DNA from: Sulfurimicrobium sp031426915
Lineage (GTDB): Bacteria; Pseudomonadota; Gammaproteobacteria; Burkholderiales; Sulfuricellaceae
DNA length: 64,000 nt
Assembly: GCA_031426915.1 (NCBI GenBank)
Contig: JASJPB010000013.1
Location: forward strand, 124,001 to 188,000
Direction of reading: 5' to 3'
Part shown: piece after piece, positions 60,082 to 64,000 of the stretch
Layout: each line of letters opens with the position of its first letter
Position numbering within the stretch: position 1 is the first letter of the stretch
Notes under the pieces: model-generated
The model's database searches: none
Seen by the model: the letters and a program-made list of their open reading frames with translations, nothing else
Told to the model about the DNA's origin: nothing
Translations under genes and position numbers: made by a program

Positions 60082-61170
60082 ATGCTCAAGCAAACCCCGC
60101 TCAACGCCGCGCACCGCGCCGCAAATGCCAAAATGGTGGATTTCGGCGGCTGGGACATGCCGCTCCATTACGGCTCCCAACTTGAAGAGCACCACAAGGT
60201 CCGCAGCGATGCCGGCATGTTCGACGTTTCCCACATGCAGGTGGTGGACCTTGCCGGCGAAGGTTCGCGCGCTTTCCTCAAGCAGTTGATGGCCAACAAC
60301 GTGGACAAGCTCGCCCTGTCCGGCAAGGCGCTGTATTCCTGCATGCTCAACCAGCAGGGCGGGGTGATCGATGACCTGATCATCTACTTCATGCGCGAAG
60401 ACTGGTTTCGCATCGTGGTCAACGCCGGCACCGCGGAAAATGACCTGGTCTGGATGGAGGCGCAGCGCGAAAAACTGGCGCCCACCCTCACCCTTACCCC
60501 GCGCCGCGACCTCGCCATGATCGCGATCCAGGGACCAAATGCACGGGCAAGATTCTGGGCCTCCATGCCCGGCTCGCAGGAGATAAGCGAAAATCTCAAG
60601 CCGTTCCAGGCTGTGGAAATGGGCACCATGTTCCTCGCCCGAACCGGCTATACCGGCGAAGACGGATTCGAAGTCATGGTGCCGGCCAAGGCCGCACCCT
60701 TCCTGTGGCAGGCGTTACAGGAACAAGGGGTCACACCCATCGGACTGGGCGCGCGCGACACACTGCGCCTGGAAGCCGGCATGAACCTCTACGGCCAGGA
60801 CATGGACGAAACGGTCACCCCGCTCGAATCGGGCCTGGCATGGACGGTGGATCTCGCCACGCCGCGCGACTTCATCGGCAAGCAAGCGCTCACCAGCCAG
60901 GACGTGACACGCCAACTCATCGGCCTGTTGCTGCTGGACAAGGGGGTGCTGCGCAACCACCAGAAAGTCATTACCCCCCATGGCGAGGGAGAAATCACCA
61001 GCGGCGGTTTTTCCCCCACCCTCAACCAGTCCATCGCACTGGCCAGACTGCCGCTTTCTGTGGCGCCGGGCGATACGGTGCAGGTGGAAATCCGCGGCAA
61101 GCTGCTCGCCGCGAAGGTGGTGCGCTACCCCTTCGTGCGCAACGGCAAGCCTTGTTATAAAGAAGCCTAA
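60082..61170 (+). CDS. gcvT: Glycine cleavage system T protein (aminomethyltransferase)
   Basis: A 362-residue folate-dependent enzyme that takes the methylamine group from the H protein and makes methylene-THF and ammonia. Features: KMVDFGGWDMPLHYGSQLEEH near the N-terminus, DVSHMQVVDL, ARTGYTGEDGFEV and LRLEAGMNLYGQDMDET. It starts 12 bases after the zinc-ribbon gene, so there is no room for a glycine riboswitch directly before it. Confidence 0.96.
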   Translation: MLKQTPLNAAHRAANAKMVDFGGWDMPLHYGSQLEEHHKVRSDAGMFDVSHMQVVDLAGEGSRAFLKQLMANNVDKLALSGKALYSCMLNQQGGVIDDLIIYFMREDWFRIVVNAGTAENDLVWMEAQREKLAPTLTLTPRRDLAMIAIQGPNARARFWASMPGSQEISENLKPFQAVEMGTMFLARTGYTGEDGFEVMVPAKAAPFLWQALQEQGVTPIGLGARDTLRLEAGMNLYGQDMDETVTPLESGLAWTVDLATPRDFIGKQALTSQDVTRQLIGLLLLDKGVLRNHQKVITPHGEGEITSGGFSPTLNQSIALARLPLSVAPGDTVQVEIRGKLLAAKVVRYPFVRNGKPCYKEA

Positions 61171-61236
61171 CCTCCCCTGCTCAGGAGGGCGAGCGACTCC
61201 TCCCCTGACAAGGGGAGGCCGGGAGGGGTTGGGGTT
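61171..61236. repeat. Intergenic palindromic repeat after gcvT
   Basis: Several nested inverted repeats: CCTCC ... GGAGG at 61171-61188 and an 8-bp stem CCTCCCCT/AGGGGAGG at 61199-61206/61211-61218, followed by GGGAGGGGTTGGGGTT. This C/G-rich palindromic block is similar in style to repetitive intergenic elements in proteobacteria. It may fold in mRNA between gcvT and gcvH. Confidence 0.55.
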
Positions 61237-61302
61237 AAGCGCCTCAACCCGTTTAGTGGCATAATTCGGCCCAATAAAGATCGAATCAAAAAGGAAAAAA
61301 AC

Positions 61303-61692
61303 ATGAGCATTCCGGCTGAATTGAAATACACGAAATCCCACGAATGGGCCCGGCTCGAGGCGGACGGCAGCGTGACGATAGGCATCACCGCCCATGCCCA
61401 GGAACTGCTGGGCGATATGGTATTCGTGGAAAACCCGGTACTGGGACGCAAGCTGACCCAGGGCGAGGAATGTGCGGTGGTGGAGTCGGTCAAGGCGGCT
61501 TCCGATGTTTATGCCCCGCTGGCGGGAGAAGTCATTGCCGCAAACGCCGAGCTTGAAGGCGCACCCGAATCCATCAACCAGGACGCCTATGCAGCCTGGA
61601 TGTTCAAGATCAAACCCGACAACGCGGCTGATCTGAATGACCTGCTCGATGCAGCGGCCTACCAGGCTTTGGTGGATAGCGAAGCGCACTAA
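61303..61692 (+). CDS. gcvH: Glycine cleavage system H protein
   Basis: A 129-residue lipoyl carrier that shuttles the aminomethyl group between P, T and L proteins. The lipoylation site is K64 in VVESVKAASDVYAPLAG. The N-terminus IPAELKYTKSHEW and the C-terminal helix are typical. A good AAAAAGGAAA ribosome site precedes ATG 61303. Confidence 0.97.
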   Translation: MSIPAELKYTKSHEWARLEADGSVTIGITAHAQELLGDMVFVENPVLGRKLTQGEECAVVESVKAASDVYAPLAGEVIAANAELEGAPESINQDAYAAWMFKIKPDNAADLNDLLDAAAYQALVDSEAH

Positions 61693-61711
61693 ACATACAA
61701 GGGTTTCCCGC

Positions 61712-63106
61712 ATGCCGTTCATCCCCCACACCGAAGATGATATCCAGACAATGCTGGCACGCATCGGTGTGCCCTCCATTGATAGTCTGTTCGACGAAAT
61801 TCCTCCTGCGCTGCGCAGTGGAAAGCTGACCGGCGTAGCGCCGGGCATGAGCGAAATGGATATTGCCCGCCTCATGACAGAGCGTGCCGAGGCAGACGGA
61901 CGCTTTCTCAACTTCGCCGGGGCCGGAGCCTACGAACACCACATCCCGGCGGCCGTGTGGCAGATTGCCACGCGCGGCGAGTTTTATTCCGCCTACACGC
62001 CCTACCAGGCCGAAGCCAGCCAGGGCACGTTGCAGTTGCTGTATGAATTCCAGACCATGATGTCGTCCCTGACCGGGATGGATGTATCCAACGCCAGCCT
62101 CTACGACGGTGCGTCCGGCCTGGCCGAAGCGGCACTGATGGCGGTGCGCGCACACAAGACCTCGCGCCGGGTCCTGATGCCGAAGACGGTGCATCCTTTC
62201 TACCGCCAGGTGGTGCACAGCATCGTCAAGCATCAGAAAATCGAGCTGGTTGAGCTGGATTACGATCCGGTCAAGGGCATCACCGCACTGCCGGATGAAA
62301 AGGACTTCGCCGCGCTGGTGATCCCCCAGCCCAATTTCTTCGGCTGTCTGGAAGAGGTCGACCAACTCACCGACTGGGCCCACCAGCATGGCGGGCTGGT
62401 GATCGGGCTGGTCAATCCCCTTGCGCTGGCGCTGCTTTCGCCACCCGGGGAATGGGGCGGCAAGGGTGCGGACATCGCGGTCGGCGAAGGTCAACCGCTG
62501 GGTTCGCCGCTTTCCAGCGGCGGCCCGTACCTGGGCTTCATGTGCTGCAAGCAGGCGCTGGTACGCCAGATGCCCGGACGCATCATCGGCCGCACCGTGG
62601 ACCTGGACGGCAAGCCCGGCTTCACGCTGACGTTGCAGGCACGGGAACAGCATATCCGCCGTGCCAAGGCCACCTCGAACATCTGTTCCAACCAGGGACT
62701 GATGGCCACAGCCGCCACCATACACATGACGCTGCTGGGGCCGGACGGCCTGGAGCGGGTGGCATCCGCCTGCCACGCCAACAGCACGGCCCTGACAGAT
62801 AAATTAAGCGCCATTTCGGGCGTCAAACGCGCATTTACCCAGCCCGTGTTTCACGAAACCGTGCTGCGCCTGCCCATTCCGGTGGCGGACGTGCTGCGTG
62901 CACTGGAGGCGCAGGGTATCGTGGGCGGCTTCGACCTGTCGCCGCATTACCCTGAACTGGGCCAGGCGCTGCTGATTTGCGCGACGGAAACCAAATCACC
63001 GGCGGATATCGAAAAATATGCCGAGCAACTGAAACGCATCGTCGAACGGCGCAATGCAGGTCTCACCTGCACCAAGCTTGTCCCCACCGCCACCAGCAAG
63101 TGGTAA
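61712..63106 (+). CDS. gcvPA: Glycine dehydrogenase (decarboxylating) subunit 1
   Basis: A 464-residue PLP-fold subunit; with GcvPB it forms the P protein that decarboxylates glycine. Features: MPFIPHTEDDIQTMLARIG, FAGAGAYEHHIPAAVWQIA, SNICSNQGLMATAATIHMT. ATG 61712 is the family start; a longer frame reads back into gcvH. The split PA/PB form is seen in many bacteria, unlike the fused 950-residue P protein of enterics. Confidence 0.96.
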   Translation: MPFIPHTEDDIQTMLARIGVPSIDSLFDEIPPALRSGKLTGVAPGMSEMDIARLMTERAEADGRFLNFAGAGAYEHHIPAAVWQIATRGEFYSAYTPYQAEASQGTLQLLYEFQTMMSSLTGMDVSNASLYDGASGLAEAALMAVRAHKTSRRVLMPKTVHPFYRQVVHSIVKHQKIELVELDYDPVKGITALPDEKDFAALVIPQPNFFGCLEEVDQLTDWAHQHGGLVIGLVNPLALALLSPPGEWGGKGADIAVGEGQPLGSPLSSGGPYLGFMCCKQALVRQMPGRIIGRTVDLDGKPGFTLTLQAREQHIRRAKATSNICSNQGLMATAATIHMTLLGPDGLERVASACHANSTALTDKLSAISGVKRAFTQPVFHETVLRLPIPVADVLRALEAQGIVGGFDLSPHYPELGQALLICATETKSPADIEKYAEQLKRIVERRNAGLTCTKLVPTATSKW

Positions 63107-63125
63107 CAGAGAAAAGGAGATCGCA

Positions 63126-63629
63126 ATGGCTACCGTAACTCTCGAAGGTGAACCGCTCAACGTCGGCGGACATTTCCCGCAGCTAGGCGAAACCGCCCAC
63201 AGTTTCATGCTGGTGAACAAGGATCTGGTTGATGTTTCCCTGAGCGAATTTGCCGGTAAACGCAAAGTGCTGTCGATTGTGCCCAGCATCGACACACCGG
63301 TATGCGCCACTTCCACCCGTGTCTTCAACCAGCGCGCGAGCGAAATGGACAATACCGTGGTACTGGTGATCTCCGCCGATCTGCCCTTCGCTCAGAGCCG
63401 TTTTTGCGGCGCGGAAGGGCTGAACAACGTCATCATGCTGTCCACCATGCGCGGACGCGATTTCCACAAGGATTACGGCGTGATGATCACCGAACCGCCG
63501 CTATCCGGCCTGATGGCCCGCGCCGTTGTCATCCTGGATGAAAACGACAAGGTGATCCATTCCGAATTGGTTCCAGAAATCACCCAGGAGCCGGATTACG
63601 ATGCGGCGATCGCGGCTTTGAGCCGTTAG
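63126..63629 (+). CDS. tpx: Thiol peroxidase
   Basis: A 167-residue atypical two-cysteine peroxiredoxin. The peroxidatic Cys is C60 (VPSIDTPVCATSTR) and the resolving Cys is C94 (SRFCGAEGL). The start ATG 63126 has the ribosome site AAAAGGAGA. It lies between gcvPA and gcvPB, an unusual insertion in an otherwise compact gcv operon. Confidence 0.97.
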   Translation: MATVTLEGEPLNVGGHFPQLGETAHSFMLVNKDLVDVSLSEFAGKRKVLSIVPSIDTPVCATSTRVFNQRASEMDNTVVLVISADLPFAQSRFCGAEGLNNVIMLSTMRGRDFHKDYGVMITEPPLSGLMARAVVILDENDKVIHSELVPEITQEPDYDAAIAALSR

Positions 63630-63651
63630 GGGTTTTAAAGATCCAAAACAC

Positions 63652-63749
63652 TCACCGCAAAGGACGCAAAGGACGCAAAGGTTCGCGAAGGAAAGGCCAT
63701 CATTCAGACATTTGATTTCCTTTGCGAACCTTTGCGTCCTTTGCGGTGA
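63652..63749. repeat. MITE/REP-like palindromic element between tpx and gcvPB
   Basis: Two inverted arms: 63652-63694 starts TCACCGCAAAGGACGCAAAG, and 63716-63749 ends CCTTTGCGGTGA. They match over 34 bases except for one mismatch and an extra 9-base copy of acgcaaagg in the left arm. Such CACCGCAAAGGACGCAAAGG palindromes recur in many proteobacterial genomes. It lies between tpx and gcvPB and may fold into a large mRNA hairpin. Confidence 0.8.
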
Positions 63750-63772
63750 ATAATTTTTTCCAGGTTTACTTC

Positions 63773-64000
63773 ATGCTGATCTTCGAACTCTCGCAACCCA
63801 AGCGCCGCAACGCGGCACAGGCACCTTCCGCCCCGGCGGCATGCGATGACATCCCCGCACACCTGCGGCGCAAGCAGCGCCCGCTGTTGCCGGAAGTGTC
63901 CGAAATGGATGCGGTGCGCCATTACACCCGCCTGTCGCAAAAGAATTTCTCCATCGACACCCATTTCTACCCGCTCGGCTCCTGCACCATGAAGTACAAC
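63773..64000 (+). CDS. gcvPB: Glycine dehydrogenase (decarboxylating) subunit 2, 3' end outside window
   Basis: The first 76 residues are present: MLIFELSQPKRRNAAQAP ... PLLPEVSEMDAVRHYTRL ... FSIDTHFYPLGSCTMKYN, which is the conserved GcvPB N-terminus with the LGSCTMKYN motif. The rest lies beyond the window end. It pairs with GcvPA and binds the PLP cofactor. tpx and a palindromic element separate it from gcvPA. Confidence 0.95.
   Translation, partial: MLIFELSQPKRRNAAQAPSAPAACDDIPAHLRRKQRPLLPEVSEMDAVRHYTRLSQKNFSIDTHFYPLGSCTMKYN

Overview
The window looks like a chromosomal segment of a GC-rich betaproteobacterium, probably of the Nitrosomonadales (Sulfuricella/Gallionella-like) group. I infer this from gene order and protein content, not from a database search: pilB-pilC-pilD-coaE-zapD-(yacG)-Nudix/ThiE-ATPase, argH-algZ-algR-hemC-hemD-hemX, lptM-lysA-cyaY, accB-accC-prmA and a split gcvPA/gcvPB are all typical of that lineage. 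Most genes are housekeeping and tightly packed, with many 4-base ATGA overlaps.

Region by region. 1-7.5 kb: a CcsA/YpjD-like membrane protein, a CorC/CNNM transporter, the type IV pilus assembly ATPase, platform protein and prepilin peptidase, then coaE and zapD. 7.5-16.6 kb: a 9.1-kb integrated element sits exactly at the zapD/yacG junction. A 16-bp core (one mismatch) is duplicated at its two ends. Inside each end are arrays of the decamer TGAGTAGCTA. The element carries a tyrosine integrase, an AlpA-like regulator, a stand-alone CHC2 zinc-finger protein, a Toprim-like/RecA-like replication ATPase with a dyad repeat array in its 3' end, two phage-type accessory proteins and a low-GC cargo zone. 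The cargo is a bacteriohemerythrin, a 79-aa protein and a three-gene minus-strand operon that includes a 32-aa membrane peptide. I see no capsid, packaging or conjugation genes, so it resembles a satellite or minimal integrative element.

16.6-32.8 kb: yacG, a Nudix-ThiE fusion and an ATPase; mgtE; a SnoaL-like protein with an ECF sigma/anti-sigma pair; a Fic protein preceded by four 23-bp repeats; an RND efflux pump with its adaptor; and a porin / substrate-binding-like protein / GGDEF-EAL operon. 33-46.7 kb: a chemoreceptor with a c-type heme motif, the remnant of a second sensor, lysA/lptM, cyaY, a response regulator-TPR protein with a histidine-kinase-like partner, an SCP2-domain protein, argH, algZ/algR, a thioredoxin-like protein and hemC-hemD-hemX.

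46.7-64 kb: a second Fic protein, also with an N-terminal DNA-binding domain and three 32-bp repeats over its start, is lodged between hemX and a severely shortened hemY. Then follow a DNA glycosylase, a ferredoxin reductase-like protein, an epimerase, murI, a MoaD-like protein, fxsA, cutA, a dsbD with a duplicated N-terminal domain, a TlpA-like lipoprotein, aroQ, accBC, prmA, a zinc-ribbon membrane protein and gcvT-gcvH-gcvPA-tpx-gcvPB, the last cut by the window end.

The observations I would follow first are the zapD/yacG attachment site with its arm-site arrays, the dyad array inside the element's replication gene, the hidden membrane-peptide operon, and the two separate Fic genes that both encode an N-terminal DNA-binding domain and both have periodic repeats at their start codons.
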